This document shows, one piece after another, positions 21,501-32,660 of a stretch of 64,000 nucleotides of DNA. Origin of the DNA: Plasmodiophora brassicae (taxonomy: Eukaryota; Endomyxa; Phytomyxea; Plasmodiophorida; Plasmodiophoridae); the NCBI GenBank assembly GCA_039704465.1, contig JASFAU010000010.1:1-64000 (forward strand). Reading direction: 5' to 3'. The number at the start of each line of letters is the position of its first letter. Positions within the stretch are counted from its first letter, which is position 1. The position numbers were made by a program, and so were the translations under genes. Under the pieces are notes generated by a model. It ran no database searches and had not been told where the DNA came from. It saw only the letters and a program-made list of their open reading frames with translations.

Positions 21501-22617
21501 CGTTGAGGACAGCCTGGCGCTCCCCGCCCGACATGCCCAACTGTTCCATGGCGTCGACGATCTCCTGCAGGTCACCAACGTGCGCCTGTGCTGGGCCGGC
21601 CGACCCTGCGTCCTGCCCGGGCTGTCCGCCCAGGAACTTGTACGCAGCTGGCCTCGGCACGAGTCCATACGTCGACCGGAGCGTCGCCTCGGGTTGTCCA
21701 CCGAGCAACGCGTAGAAGATGTGAAAGTTCCGTTCGCCGCTGCTGTGCGATACGATGCGGGACGTTTCCAGCATGAAGTACGACATGGACGCGTCCTGCA
21801 TCTCGCCCGACCCGGCCGACATGTGGATCTGCAGGTACTTCCCGAACCGGGAACTGTTGTCGTTCCGGAGCGTGCGCGCGTTGCCGAATGCCTCCAGCAC
21901 CGGGTTGCACTCGACGACCCGCTTCTGGATGCGGGCCGCAACTGGGCACGTTTCCATCCTCAGCATGCGCGCAGGCGCGGAAACGATGGACGACGGCGAC
22001 GGCCTACCTTCGTGCTCGGTGACGTTCGTGGCAGCGGCATTGGCCGACAGGACGGCCAGGAATTGCAGGGCGTACTTGGCGGCTTCCGTCTTCCCGCTGC
22101 CGGAGTCGCCACAGATGATGAGCGACTGAGCGGTGCCATCCCGTCGCATCCGCTGGTAGCACTGGGCCGTCGTGCCAAAGATGTGTGGCGTGCTGGACCC
22201 CGACAGGTACGTGTCGACGGCAGGGCCCTCGTACATGCCGTCGATGAGCCGGAACGGGTTCACCGATAGCAGCGTAGAGCCGGCGGCCGTGTACACCTGC
22301 GCGTGATGGAACCGCTGGCGCAGCGTCGCCAGCAGTGATGGGGCATTGACGCGGTCGAGCAGGGTCAGGTCGGTGACGTCGTGGAGAGGCCCCGTGTCCG
22401 CCCCGACCGATATCAGCGACGACATGGGCACGGCACGTGTCGGCGCATTGTCAGTGGCGTTGCCGCCGTCGTCATGGACAACGGCGACGTCAACGAGGTC
22501 GGACGGGGACCCGACAGGTGGATTGGCGGTAGGGCCCAGAACGCGCGCCTTCACGTACACGTGCTGCGGATCTGGGGCCCAGTACATGGACGGGCTGGAT
22601 GGCGCGCCGCCGGCCAT
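18502..22617 (-). CDS. Myosin motor fused to a PTEN-like pseudophosphatase and C2 domain
   Basis: Six exons (22617-21387, 21323-21055, 20999-20294, 20237-19539, 19476-19135, 19097-18502), all with GT-AG introns that keep frame, encode 1280 aa. The motor has P-loop GDSGSGKT (170-177), switch I NDNSSRFGK, relay GFERFDEYNGFEQ, FVRCIKPN, and the converter start GVLEMVRVRQAGYPIRIP. One IQ-like stretch lies near 820. Residues from about 920 match PTEN: YRIYNLC, an FPF..HAP stretch, a QWL helix, then HSKAGKGRS (1019-1027) where PTEN has HCKAGKGRT, and TRYVHY. The nucleophilic Cys is Ser1020, so phosphatase activity is not expected. The last part matches the PTEN C2 domain (GDIKVEVL, FVKADMDKAYKDAD). 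The likely role is a membrane or phosphoinositide-binding motor. The start is the first ATG; a longer N-terminus is not needed. Confidence 0.9.
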
Positions 22618-22887
22618 GACCCGCGCTATGCTCGACAACGGGGTGCTCTAGAGGTACCAGTGCCGGCGATCGACCATCGCGTTAAGGCTCGACTACCATT
22701 ATAATACAGGTGGGGCGGGCACGCTGTGCGATTCAACCGTGCCACTGTCGAGTCTGTTGACGACGTTGCGCGTGTCGGTGAGGACGCATACCCACACAAC
22801 TTGTGAATGGCCCGAGCAGGTAGAGGGCATGCAGGGGTGGGTGCCCGTGTGCGCCCGGATCTGGCGCGCCGCCGCACCGTTGTCATT

Positions 22888-23374
22888 ATGACTGCCTGCC
22901 ACAACGTGCACAGCGTAAGCCACCCGCCTCGAACCGGGCGGCAGCTGGTTCGCGGACGGTGGTGGGAGCCCACCTGATCCGCGGGGGAGACGTTCCCGCT
23001 GACAGGGGCGCGCCATGGTCGCGGCTTGCGCCCGAATGCAACTGGGCATGGAGATGTGCCTGAGCTGGTTGCTGGACATGGTGACCGTCAAGAGGCCTCC
23101 CAGCAAACCAATGGACAGCATGGCGGGCCCGGACCGGCTCGACGACGACCAGGTCGGGCGGGCCAAGGTCCCCAGCGTCGTCGGCGAACCGGACGTCTTC
23201 GACGACGACATCGTGCTAGACATCGCGTACGATGACGACGACCTGTACCATGACGAGGGTGCGCCGACCCAGGTCGACTTTGACTGGAACTGCCTGAAGG
23301 CGCCGGCACCGACCCGAATTGAGCCGGGCGCCGCCCCGCCCGTACAGGCGCCCGGTCCGGGCCACGACGACTAG
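22888..23374 (+). CDS. Small acidic protein, function unknown
   Basis: The main exon is open from ATG at 23015 to TAG at 23374 (119 aa) with GC-rich third positions and a favourable GCGCCATGG start. The C-terminal two thirds is very acidic (FDDDIV, AYDDDD, YHDE). A 91-nt intron with GTAAGC donor and CTGACAG acceptor would add a small first exon (22888-22914) in frame, but this is optional. No domain is recognised. It is divergently placed against the myosin-PTEN gene about 270 bp away. A minus-strand frame in the same place has weaker codon use and was not chosen. Confidence 0.45.
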
Positions 23375-23435
23375 TCGCAACGGACGATCCAACATGTGGC
23401 ACGTTTAACAATCGGGGTATCGTGTCGGCCGCGCG

Positions 23436-24143
23436 CTAGACGAACAGGGACAGTGGCTGATCGAACCCGTCTCGGTTGCCCATGACGATGGACGATTCGG
23501 CGACGGCGGTCCGGGCGGCGGATGGATCCAGGCGCAGGGCGGCGTCAATGGCGTCCATGGGCGCGGCCATTGCAATGTCAGCCGCGCATCGTCTGCCGGT
23601 CATGTGGCAACGGGTGACGATCGCAGCCGACAAACCCGTCAGGAAGTTCCCGGGCGGCAGGACCGGTGCACGGCCCACATGATAGACGGCGTCGTGCCGG
23701 CCGTCATGCGTCAGGACCGAGCACTTCGGCAGGCAGGTACGGACGACGACGTCGTGGGCGGTATCGGGGACGATGCGAGCGACGACGGCATCGAGGTCGG
23801 ATGGATCGATGCGGTCCGGGGTAGGGCACATGACCAGGCAGGCGTCGTTGGCAGGGTCATCGACAATGACGATGTCGGACGGGCTGAACTGGTGCGACCT
23901 GGGCACCAGACGCGAATACGGACCGACGGTGGCGACCAGGCCAACGCAGACGATGACGCGGCCAGCGCCTTTCGACGTCGACATATCCTGCACGACGACC
24001 ACGGTGGCGGTGTCAGCAACGTGCGGGCGAGCAGAATGCCATCGGCGCAGACGTACGACAACAGCGGGCGGCGGCCAGCGATGGCGTTTGGAGGCGAACA
24101 GGTCATTGCGCCGATCGGGGCACGGGTCCAGGTTGAGTTCCAT
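23436..24143 (-). CDS. Hypothetical protein
   Basis: An open frame of 235 aa starts at the first ATG (MELNLDPC) at 24143; upstream the frame opens only with GTG. It has good GC3 codon use and alternating hydrophobic strands and helices (ATVVVVQDM, GRVIVCVGLVA, SPSDIVIVDDP, HDVVVRTCLPK). PPGNFLTGLSAAI faintly recalls the C-terminal motif of PfkB sugar kinases, but the GAGD residues are absent, so no function is claimed. An intron could still be hidden in it. Confidence 0.45.
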   Translation of the reverse strand: MELNLDPCPDRRNDLFASKRHRWPPPAVVVRLRRWHSARPHVADTATVVVVQDMSTSKGAGRVIVCVGLVATVGPYSRLVPRSHQFSPSDIVIVDDPANDACLVMCPTPDRIDPSDLDAVVARIVPDTAHDVVVRTCLPKCSVLTHDGRHDAVYHVGRAPVLPPGNFLTGLSAAIVTRCHMTGRRCAADIAMAAPMDAIDAALRLDPSAARTAVAESSIVMGNRDGFDQPLSLFV

Positions 24144-24634
24144 GGCCGCCGTACACTGCCTGACGCCACGCGCTCTGCCGACGCGTTGCGCACTCCAACG
24201 GCAACGGCCGGCGCACGGCGGCACTTCCGGCTGACCCTCCCGGCCCACAGCTATAGGCGAAGGTGTTTACACCCAGTACCGACTGGCCTGGCGTTCCTGG
24301 CACTCGCATGTCGAATCAGCTACCTAGTTGATGAACAGGCGGCCATCCCCCAATCGGGCTCAGTTGCTTCCGCTTGCTCGTCCGATCGTGGCGCAACGCG
24401 ATGGCGACCTGCTTTCTCGGCCGCCTCTGCTGAACGTACGTCAGCGTCAGCGTTCTCCCATGCCCGGACCCTGGGATCCCGGTTGAGTGCTCGGCGACAG
24501 GGCGGGTGAGTCAGCGATGGAGAGGTGGGCAGCAGCGGCCCCGGGCGGAGTTGGCGCCGATTTGCGGACCGTGTGGTGGCAGTCGATACCCGCCCGCTGT
24601 CTGTCGCCGCCCGGCGCTCTGCCGTACCATCATC
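24144..24634. other. Divergent intergenic region
   Basis: This is about 490 bp between the hypothetical minus-strand gene and the UEV gene. Both strands carry short open frames without features. It probably holds both promoters. Confidence 0.4.
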
Positions 24635-25173
24635 ATGACAGACAACTACGTCGTCCCGCGCAACTTCAAGCTGCTCGAGGAGCTCGAGAGCGGCGAGAAA
24701 GGCATCTCCAGCGGCAAGCACGCCGGATGGGTGTCGTACGGGGTCGACGGTAGCCGGCGCGCGCGATGTCACCCCTGTCCTGTCTCGCGTGCGCTGACTA
24801 TGTGTGTTGTCGCCGTTCGCTAGGTGATGACATTCTGCTGACGAACTGGAACGCGACCATCATCCTTGGCGAGCGCATATACTCCCTGAAGGTATTGGCG
24901 GGCGGCAGGATTCTGCCTGGAGACGACGGGCCTTGACCTGTGCGGCAGGTGGTTGCCGGCCCGAACTACCCGATGAAGCCGCCCGAGGTGCGCTTCGTCA
25001 CCAAGATTGCCCTGCCGCAGTACGTCGACGCCAAGGGCATGGTCACATCACAGCTACCGGCGATCGCCCGCTGGAAACCCAGCATGGGCATTGCCGACGT
25101 GCTCTGCTCGCTCCGGGAGGCCATGGCAGGGACATCGAGGATTCCGCAGCCGCCGCCTGATGCCACCTTCTGA
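24635..25173 (+). CDS. UBE2V: Ubiquitin-conjugating enzyme variant (Mms2/UEV1 type)
   Basis: Three exons (24635-24749, 24824-24891, 24949-25173) encode 135 aa. The opening VPRNFKLLEELESGEKGI, the central RIYSLKV, the PNYPMKPPEVRFVTKI loop and the final IPQPPPDATF are typical of the Mms2/UEV1 family. Both introns (74 and 57 nt) are GT-AG and fall where the family sequence continues without a gap. Like other UEVs it lacks the E2 catalytic Cys. In known systems UEVs pair with Ubc13 to build K63-linked ubiquitin chains in DNA-damage tolerance and signalling. Length matches the family. Confidence 0.95.
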
Positions 25174-25266
25174 CATGTATCATACACACAGGGATCCGTC
25201 CACAGCAGACCGATCACAGTTGATGTGTACAGATTATGGTGAACGTCGGCGGGGGCCTGCGTCGGA

Positions 25267-26050
25267 TCAGGCCTGCTCTGCTGGGCGCTGGTCGTAGTAC
25301 TCCTTGTTGCGTTTCATGGCGGGCGATGGGATCGCGGCGATGACGTTCGGCGCCTCCATCGTGGCCGTATCGCCGATCAGGTCGTCCTTGAATTGCAGGA
25401 ACCCGGCCAGGTCCACCGTCAGGCACACCGCCAACAACGCGCTGAACACCGACACCGACGTTAATGACGCCTGCCACCCAGGTCACTACCCCGTCAGCGA
25501 TGCCACAATGACGCGGAGGGCAATCACGCACGAGAACGTTGGTCGCCCAGATGACGCAGGCGTTGACGGCCACCGTGATTAAGAACGCCGTCGACGCCAC
25601 CAGAGCACCGAACGCGATCGACGGGTCCATTGTTATCCTGCATCGTACCACGGATTGGGGCTCGATCACGTCGTCGGGCGCAGACCGCGACGTACCATGG
25701 GACATTGACCAGCAGGACGATGGAGGAGAAGGCGGACCCTGCTGGAAGCATTGGCGACTTGACGCAACTGGTAAACAGGAAACGTACAGGTTAGGACGGT
25801 AAGGCAGTACCAGATGAGCTGGAACTGGGCGGTCGGCGCATCTGATCCAACCTTGCTGGCAGCAACGCCGATCGCTGTACAGACGCGTGCCAGGTCAGAG
25901 GCGTTTGCAGAGAATCAGTACCGTCACCGACTGACAGATAACAAGAGCGACAGCGATCCCTTGGGTTACGGTCCACGCCAGTCGCAGCTGGTTGATTCGA
26001 GTCCACTGAATGTCGCTGACAGCGTTCGCCAAGCCAGACAGTTGCACCAT
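25267..26050 (-). CDS. Four-TM membrane protein
   Basis: Five exons (26050-25936, 25874-25788, 25738-25696, 25637-25532, 25470-25267) encode 184 aa. Introns are 49-61 nt with donors GTCAGT, GTACGT, GTACGT and GTGCGT. The product has four hydrophobic segments: AWTVTQGIAVALVISIGVAA, LIWYCLTVLTWSAFSSIVLL, SIAFGALVASTAFLITVAV and VSVFSALLAVCLTVDLAGF. A short charged cytosolic tail ends DQRPAEQA. The layout resembles MARVEL-like or tetraspan proteins, but no signature proves a family. The tail ends 93 bp from the UEV stop, in convergent orientation. Confidence 0.8.
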
Positions 26051-26365
26051 GTTGCCTCAAGAAAACGGGTGCCTGCCCTCGACGTTGAATGACGACCTGT
26101 GCCGGGTCAGCGACTTGTGACTTGTGAGGAGGTTCCTCTTCGACCCGCCATCCGGCGCGGACGCCTTGACAATGTAACGAGAGGGCCCCTCCATTCGACC
26201 CTCATTGCGACCGAATGCTACACTGCCGCACTCCAAGGTTGCCCTTTACTGCCCGAGCCAACGAGGTCTAGCGGCCCCATCTACAATCCGCGTTATACAG
26301 TTCTAGTGCTCTTTATGCTGACAGCAATACAGTGAACATGGGCCCGTTAATTTCAAGAGCACGAA

Positions 26366-27446
26366 TCAGTTCAGGAGATCAGTGATGACGCCGGCGCCAA
26401 CAGTCTTGCCGCCTTCGCGGAGCGCGAACCGCATGCCTTTCTCCATGGCCACCGGTTCCAGCAGGTCGATCTGGAAGTTGGCGTTGTCGCCGGGCATAAC
26501 CATTGGCGTGTCTTCCGGCAGTGTGATCGTCCCGGTCACGTCCGCTGTTCGAAGGAACAGCTGCGGCTTGTAATTCGTCACAAACGGCGTGTGCCGTCCG
26601 CCTTCCTCTTTCGTCAGCACGTAGACTTCCGCCTTAATCGACGATGATGCTTTGCAGGTGCCCGGTTTTGCCATGACTTGGCCACGGTTGACTTCTTCGC
26701 GCTTCGTACCACGAAGCAAGATGCCGACATTGTCGCCGGCCTGTACTCGCGGAGTCAGGCACTAATGTGGTAGCGTAAACGACCTGCTGGATTACCTGGC
26801 CGAATTCCATATCCTTATGGAACATTTGTACACCGGTGCACGTCGTTTTCATGGTCGGCTTGCCGAGACCGATGATCTCAACCTAGGCATAACGACAATA
26901 AGCTCACAGCGTTGGAGACAAATAGTTATGCGCTTACTTCGTCGCCAGTCTTGATTTTACCGGTTGCGATGCGGCCCGTGCAGACTGTACCACGGCCGGC
27001 GATGGAGAAGACGCCCTCGATGGGCATCAGGAAGTTCTTATCTGTCTCGCGAACAGGTTCGGGAATATACTCGTCAACGGTCTCCATGAGCTTGATGATG
27101 GACTGCCGACCGAGGGGGGTATCCTCGTTGTTCAGGGCGGCTAGGGCCGATCCCCGAATGATGGGGATCTCTGATCCTGGGTATTTGTACGAGTCGAGCA
27201 GTTCGCGGATCTCCATCTCGACCAATTCCAGCAATTCGTCGTCCTGAAGCAGGTCGCACTTGTTCAGGTAGACGACCAAGCTGGGGATGCCGACCTGTCG
27301 CGCCAGGAGAATGTGCTCGCGGGTCTGTAAAACGTCTCGCCTTCAGCTAATAACTCGTGTGCGGCAATCTGTGCATGTGGCCTACTTGGGGCATAGGCCC
27401 ATCAGGAGCGGATACGACAAGAATGCCGCCTTCCATCTGGGCGGCA

Positions 27447-27478
<32 letters not shown>

Positions 27479-27882
27479 TCCGGGGCAGTCGACATGGGCA
27501 TAGTGGCGGTTTACAGTCTCGTATTCGACGTGCGCTGAGTTGATCGTAATTCCACGGGCGCGCTCTTCAGGCGCTTTGTCAATCTCAGCGTACGATTTGT
27601 ACGCGCCGACGCCCTGCACCTCCGACATCACCTTCGTCAATGCCGCCGTCAGGCTGGTCTTGCCATGGTCGACGTGTCCAATCGTTCCAATGCTGCGACG
27701 CGCGATCACAAATCAGATCCAAGAACGGTAGTGTCGCACGGGGGATCCCTGATAGCGGGACGCCCCCGCGAACAAACAATGTAACTGCTAGCGTACTTGA
27801 GGTGAGGCTTGGCGCGCGCATACGTCGACAAATGCCTGATACTGGAGGCGAACCGCCCCAGGGCGCACATGGGTCGGACCAT
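26366..27882 (-). CDS. TUFM: Mitochondrial elongation factor Tu
   Basis: Five exons (27882-27797, 27692-27386, 27324-26938, 26882-26796, 26740-26366) encode 413 aa. The first exon is a basic presequence ([18 protein letters not shown]) joined over a 104-nt intron to the EF-Tu start [19 protein letters not shown]-domain motifs are [13 protein letters not shown] and NKCD. Domains II and III follow ([32 protein letters not shown]). It delivers aminoacyl-tRNA to the mitochondrial ribosome. The ATG at 27882 is preferred; one at 27870 would also leave a usable presequence. Confidence 0.96.
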
Positions 27883-28432
27883 GATGGGATGCAGTTGGAG
27901 GGTAGCGTACGACACGGGCGCGATCCCCAACGCCAAATGAGGAGCGGTGCGACGCGGCGCCCCGCACGGACTCCGCCTTGTCGGTGCCGCCCGCTACTGG
28001 TACATACCCAACCTGCTCTATGTCCCGGCAACTGCAGCAAGGGTCGTATCGGGCGGTCGTTTCCGTGTGGTCATGTCGAGTACGGCGGGCCCCCCTTGCC
28101 CATCTCGAAGGTAGGTTGCGCACATCTGGTTCGCCAACCGAACCGATATTGACGCGGCAGTCGCGCAGAGCAGGACACACCGACGGAGGCACAAAGGCAG
28201 ATACGAACTACGGCCAAATCGACGCAGGTTTCCGAAGTTTACCAAACGAACGGTGACACACTCGTACCCGAACCAAGTCGCGCTCAAGAGCTGATCTACA
28301 ATGGTCCCGATCCAGGGCTCGCGTAAGCCGAATTCCCAACGTAGCAGGTAGAGAACGCGCTGCTGGGTTTAAAGAAATGGCGTTGTAATTGACGGTGACG
28401 ATATAGGCTTGTTGGCGTTGAAACGGGTTTGT
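27883..28432. other. Intergenic region upstream of TUFM
   Basis: No gene is recognised among the overlapping short frames. It contains the promoter of the TUFM gene and the 3' flank of MBF1. Confidence 0.45.
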
Positions 28433-28990
28433 TTAGGTAGAAGAAGCGTCCTTAACAAGTTTCTTTTTCGGGATCTTGGGAAGAATAGTGCCCAGGACAC
28501 GGTTGAGCTTGGCGATAATCTGCCCGTTCGGTATGGCGCGCCCGGTTTCGTAGTCAGTAATAACAGTCTGCTTCTCGTTGATCAGTTGCGCCAGCTGCTT
28601 CTGAGTCAGGTTCTTCGCTTGCCGCGCCTTCAGCAACGCTATCTGAGAGAACGAATGGATTACAGCTGAACCTCACATATATCCATAACAATGGGTATAC
28701 CTTGAAATCCTGAGTAATCGCCTTGTGATGAAAGTCCTCCGTCTCTTCTTCCAGCTTCTTGGCATTTGATGCACCAGTGACACGATTTGCTCCTATTGAA
28801 TCCGGAAGTCAGACAGATCTATGCCTACAACGCTGCCATTCGACCGACCGGCGGCGAACTTCTTGACAGTCTCGACCTGGGCGCCGGAGCGCATCGCGGA
28901 ATTGACGTCATCACGCTGGGCAGCCTTCTTGCCAGCGCCGCCGGCGCGCGTCTTGCGCAGGACAACAGCGTTCCAGTCCTGATGCTCCAT
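28433..28990 (-). CDS. MBF1: Multiprotein bridging factor 1
   Basis: Three exons (28990-28849, 28792-28701, 28642-28433) encode 147 aa, the usual MBF1 length. The N-terminus carries DWNAVVLRK, then KKFAAG and a [11 protein letters not shown] helix. The C-terminal Cro/XRE-type helix-turn-helix has [19 protein letters not shown] and YETGRAIPN. Introns are 56 and 58 nt. MBF1 is a nuclear transcriptional coactivator that links activators to TBP, and also binds ribosomes in some organisms. Confidence 0.96.
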
Positions 28991-29746
28991 GGATCTGTGG
29001 CCGGTCGCGTCCCGAGCCAACACCAGGACAAGTGGAAGTCCGTGAGATTGGGAGTGGCCCGTGGAACTTTCCGACTTGCCACCCTCCTCCAGAAGTTGGG
29101 CCAGCTGGGCCGTCGTTTCTTGTTCAGTGTCGCTCGACACGCTAAACTTCGCCCGGTAGGTCGTCTACCAGTACACCATCGCTCATCAGACAGACCCCCA
29201 CGTAGCGAAACGGTCACTAAATATCCGCATTCATCGCCAGCACCCACCAGTCGCCTCCTTGCAGCCACCGGTCATCAAAATCGTTCATATTCACCATCCT
29301 TGCGTGCCCTAGCCCTGCAGCGGTTTCGCTGTGCACATCATCTTGAATGCCGATCCGTGCGATACCGAATATTCCGCTTTCGTGCACGCCGCACAGAACC
29401 GACCAGGAATCAATGCACTCGTTTACAGAGACAACGGCAGCGTAAGCCGCGTCGTCCGCTGAGCAGGCCGTTGAGGAAACGTTATGTTTCATATGAATGG
29501 ACCATCGTTCCACAACCATCCTGCACAGGACGCCTCTGGACAGGTCCAACCCAAGACGTTTCCAAACCAACAACAGCAGGTAGCTCAAGTAACTACAATG
29601 TGGTGTACACCACATCGCTGCCTTGCATGTACAAATCCTAACACTGGTATGCTCTTTAACGTTTATCATTTTCCACATATCACACGCCCGCACTTGTACA
29701 TGGACACTTCCAGTCCTCATGCCATACACATATACGGCTATTCACA
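28991..29746. other. Intergenic region with an 18-bp palindrome
   Basis: No gene is recognised on either strand. A perfect palindrome ATGTGGTGTACACCACAT lies at 29598-29615. The region is less GC-rich than its neighbours. Confidence 0.5.
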
Positions 29747-30482
29747 TCAGGACCCGACAAGATGATGACCTGTCCAGCATTCGTCCGCATCGACGTTCGT
29801 CGCTTTACGGGTGCTGCCGGCGCACTCAGAGTCGCTCTCGTACTGGCTCTCGTCATCGCTGGTAAAGATTTCGATCTCAAGCACGCTTGGGTCATCAGCG
29901 CCCAGCGTCTCATCGATTTCCACCTCCAGGTCGCTGAATTCGCTATCGTGAATCGTGGCGACGCCACCGACCAGCGATACTTCACTTCCACGCCTATTAC
30001 ACCGATCAGCTGAAGCACATCGGTGAGTCCGACAACTTGTACCTGCTCAACGCAATGCTGAGCTGCCTTCTCCTGACGACGTAGAATCTGTCCGAGTATC
30101 GCAGGCCTTGTGCAGTACCGCCAATGCAAGCGCCGTACAGGACGGCGAGCACGTCGCGCCGAATGCGACATGTGTGGATGAGCCAGTCCTCGGCTACCGT
30201 CAATGTGATCAGTAGCACGAGCATGGTCAGCCAGTGGTGCAGATGCACGTGAAGGCGCCCAACCGTGAAACGAACGGAGACGGACACGCCACCCAGGTAT
30301 CGCTCGATGCGATTACGCTCACCAGCGGATGGCGCCGAGAGAAGATCGTAAACTGCGAACGAGGCGATGGCACCGAGCAGGCCCGGCAGCCCGAACAGGA
30401 TCAGCGCGATGGCGGGACCAATGATACCATAGGTGACCCAGTGGCGGTGCCGATGGTGGAACAAGGCCAGCAGAATGCGCAT
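29747..30482 (-). CDS. Polytopic membrane protein with acidic tail
   Basis: Two exons (30482-30043 and 29993-29747) are joined over a 49-nt intron and encode 228 aa. The N-terminal half has hydrophobic segments YGIIGPAIALILFGLPGLLG, WLTMLVLLITLTVAEDWL and VLAVLYGACIGG. A His-rich motif HVHLHHW stands just before the second segment. The second exon encodes a soluble acidic tail (FSDLEVEIDE, EIEIFTSDDES). The HxHxHHW cluster could bind a metal, but I do not recognise a family. Confidence 0.68.
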
Positions 30483-32660
30483 TCAGGCCTCGAGCGGGGC
30501 GGTAGGGAACAGGCGGTCGCGGCTCGACAGGCGAGGCGCCTGCCAACGCCGCCAGGCGACTGTTCTGGAACAAAGGGAACGCGCTGGGCCGCTTGGCTGG
30601 ACCCGGCACAACCACTGACGACGACGTCAAGGTCTCCTGGGTGGGTGCCGAAATTAGAATGACGACGGGCGCGCGAGACTGCGAGTGCGAGCGTTGCGCT
30701 ATCAATAGCGCCCGCTGCTGGATTAATCCGGCGTGACGTGTTGCGTCACGCAAAGTGCCACACGCTACCAGGATGGAGAGATGCGGACCTTGAAGCCCAC
30801 CAGATCGTGAAGCGACCCGGTCGCTTAGCACGATTTGTAACAAGCACATCGTGCGACCAACGACTCGGAGTCAACGGTACTGTTGCCGTCACCTACCGCG
30901 ATCTAGACGCCGCGTTGGCGGAAGCCGGGAGGGATCGCACCAGTGGGGTGACTGTCTATCCAGATGCGGCATCTGTCCTCGGACCCCGTATCGACCCTGG
31001 ATGGTTACCCGCTGCGACACGTAGGCGTTGACGACGCGGCATTCCGATTCGACCAGGGACACACAGGTAGCCTTAACCTTGCGTAATCCGACCGTGGTAC
31101 TGCGTACGTGGGGCTGTGCACTTAGTAGAGACCGACGACAACGTTGCCAAGCGATTGCGAATCGTCACACGATGTTCGGGCATCGTCGTTGATGGCTCGC
31201 CCCCACCTCGCCACCGGAGGTGTCTCATGTACTGGATGAAGATTACTTCTATCGTTTGGGAACGGAACCAGGTGCGTAGGTATTCGGATCTGCTGATCCG
31301 CAACGGCATGCGGTTCGGAGAGGTACAGCGCCTGATCCGATGGGAAATGAAGCACTGACACACACGTCTACCCTATACAGAACGTCACTCGGCGAGCGTG
31401 CAGCAAAGCGTTCTTTTATTGGTACGCAGGTCTGCTTCGACGCCGTGGCCAACCGTCCTACAATGAAACGTGTCAGAAAGGATTGCGATATCAATCGGAA
31501 CGAGACTGATCCAGAAAAAGGGTCAGCAAGATTCCAAACGATTGTCATCAAATACAAATTCCAGTCCACTACTCATGAATTGAAAATCATTCCCGAATCG
31601 CTTCAGCACACCAATTGGACGTACCGAGCCATATGTGGATGGGCATTCGTCAAGCCACAGCAAAACCCTGGGTGAAACACAAATTAGCAATCCACATCAG
31701 ACATCTAAGGAAGAATTCGAGCAACATAGTTTGCACTTCAATATCTGTAATTCGTCATCATATGCAGATCGCACCGAAAGAGAATATCGTGCGCGCCCGT
31801 GTCAGTGCATGGACGGATTCGTCCGCACATGCACTGACACGGCTTGTGACTCTCTCGGCAACATTGAAATCGTTTCAACATGGCGCGTATTGCAGCGCTC
31901 AGTAGAACGAAAGTTGTAATGATTTGTTGTGGTTCATCATCGAGAGTTCAATCGTTATCGACGTTCAACAATGCACAGCAAAATATTGCAATAACGGTAC
32001 GTACAGGTCGGGCAGTACCGATGTATGGGTTTGGTGGCAAGGCGTACGAGCAGGCGACAGCACGCGCACGCTTGGACGTTTGATTGTCAATGCCGCCACG
32101 GTGTCCGTGACGGAGTGCTCCGCGTCGAGAGTCGAGACACGGTGGCGCTCTAATATTTCGGTCCGACCTCGCCTGTTTTCGCCGATCACGGTGTCCTGCG
32201 TGGCTGCGCGTGTGCTGCTTGCCGTCCGTGACACCCGGGGCCCGACAGGAATCAACAGGTAACCACGGATGGTCGCATGACATTGCTATGTCCAACTGGC
32301 CGCCAACATTGCGGACGAGAAAATGGCGGTGGCTATACGCGTCCGTGCGCACTAGTAACGGTTCGCACACCGTTCAACAAGCGTGCGCCTACGATCCATA
32401 TGTTGTTGTGCACCGATTCAGTGCAGGCGCTGTCGCTCCTATCCCCGTAGGTCAGTTCCGCCGCCGGCTCGTCTTGGGCGCCCGCCGCGTGTGCATATCG
32501 AGATTGCGCGACTGACAATAAGTCCAAAAATAGCGGACGCCGCAGCATGCCCGCACGCACTTCCTGGGCAGTGCCTCGCAGTTCTTGATTTCGCCGCGAG
32601 GTCGCCAATCGCTCCGGCCACTGCCCTAGACGCACGCCAGGTGCCGCTGCCCCTAAACGA
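30483..32660. other. Gene-poor region, lower GC
   Basis: This is about 2.2 kb with no convincing gene. Open frames are short, often overlap on both strands, use AT-rich codons between 31300 and 31980, and show no domain. It contains a strong hairpin at 31797-31842. A short repeat of GCGTGACG and its complement lies near 30730. It includes the promoters of the flanking divergent genes (ending 30482, starting 32661). Confidence 0.5.
31797..31842. repeat. Perfect 15-bp stem with 16-nt loop
   Basis: The arms CCGTGTCAGTGCATG and CATGCACTGACACGG are exact reverse complements, separated by 16 bases. A transcript from either strand would form a stable stem-loop. No adjacent gene explains it. Confidence 0.85.

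Noticed and set aside
22699..23223. Minus-strand frame containing GHSQVVWV, as a CAP/PR-1 domain
   Set aside because: Only one short motif matches, with no Cys or His pattern of the family. The plus-strand frame in the same place has better codon use.
23436..24143. PfkB/ribokinase assignment for the hypothetical gene
   Set aside because: The diagnostic GAGD motif is absent and the resemblance is one short segment.
30700..30760. GC-rich hairpin as a bacterial-type terminator
   Set aside because: The genome is nuclear eukaryotic and no T-run follows.
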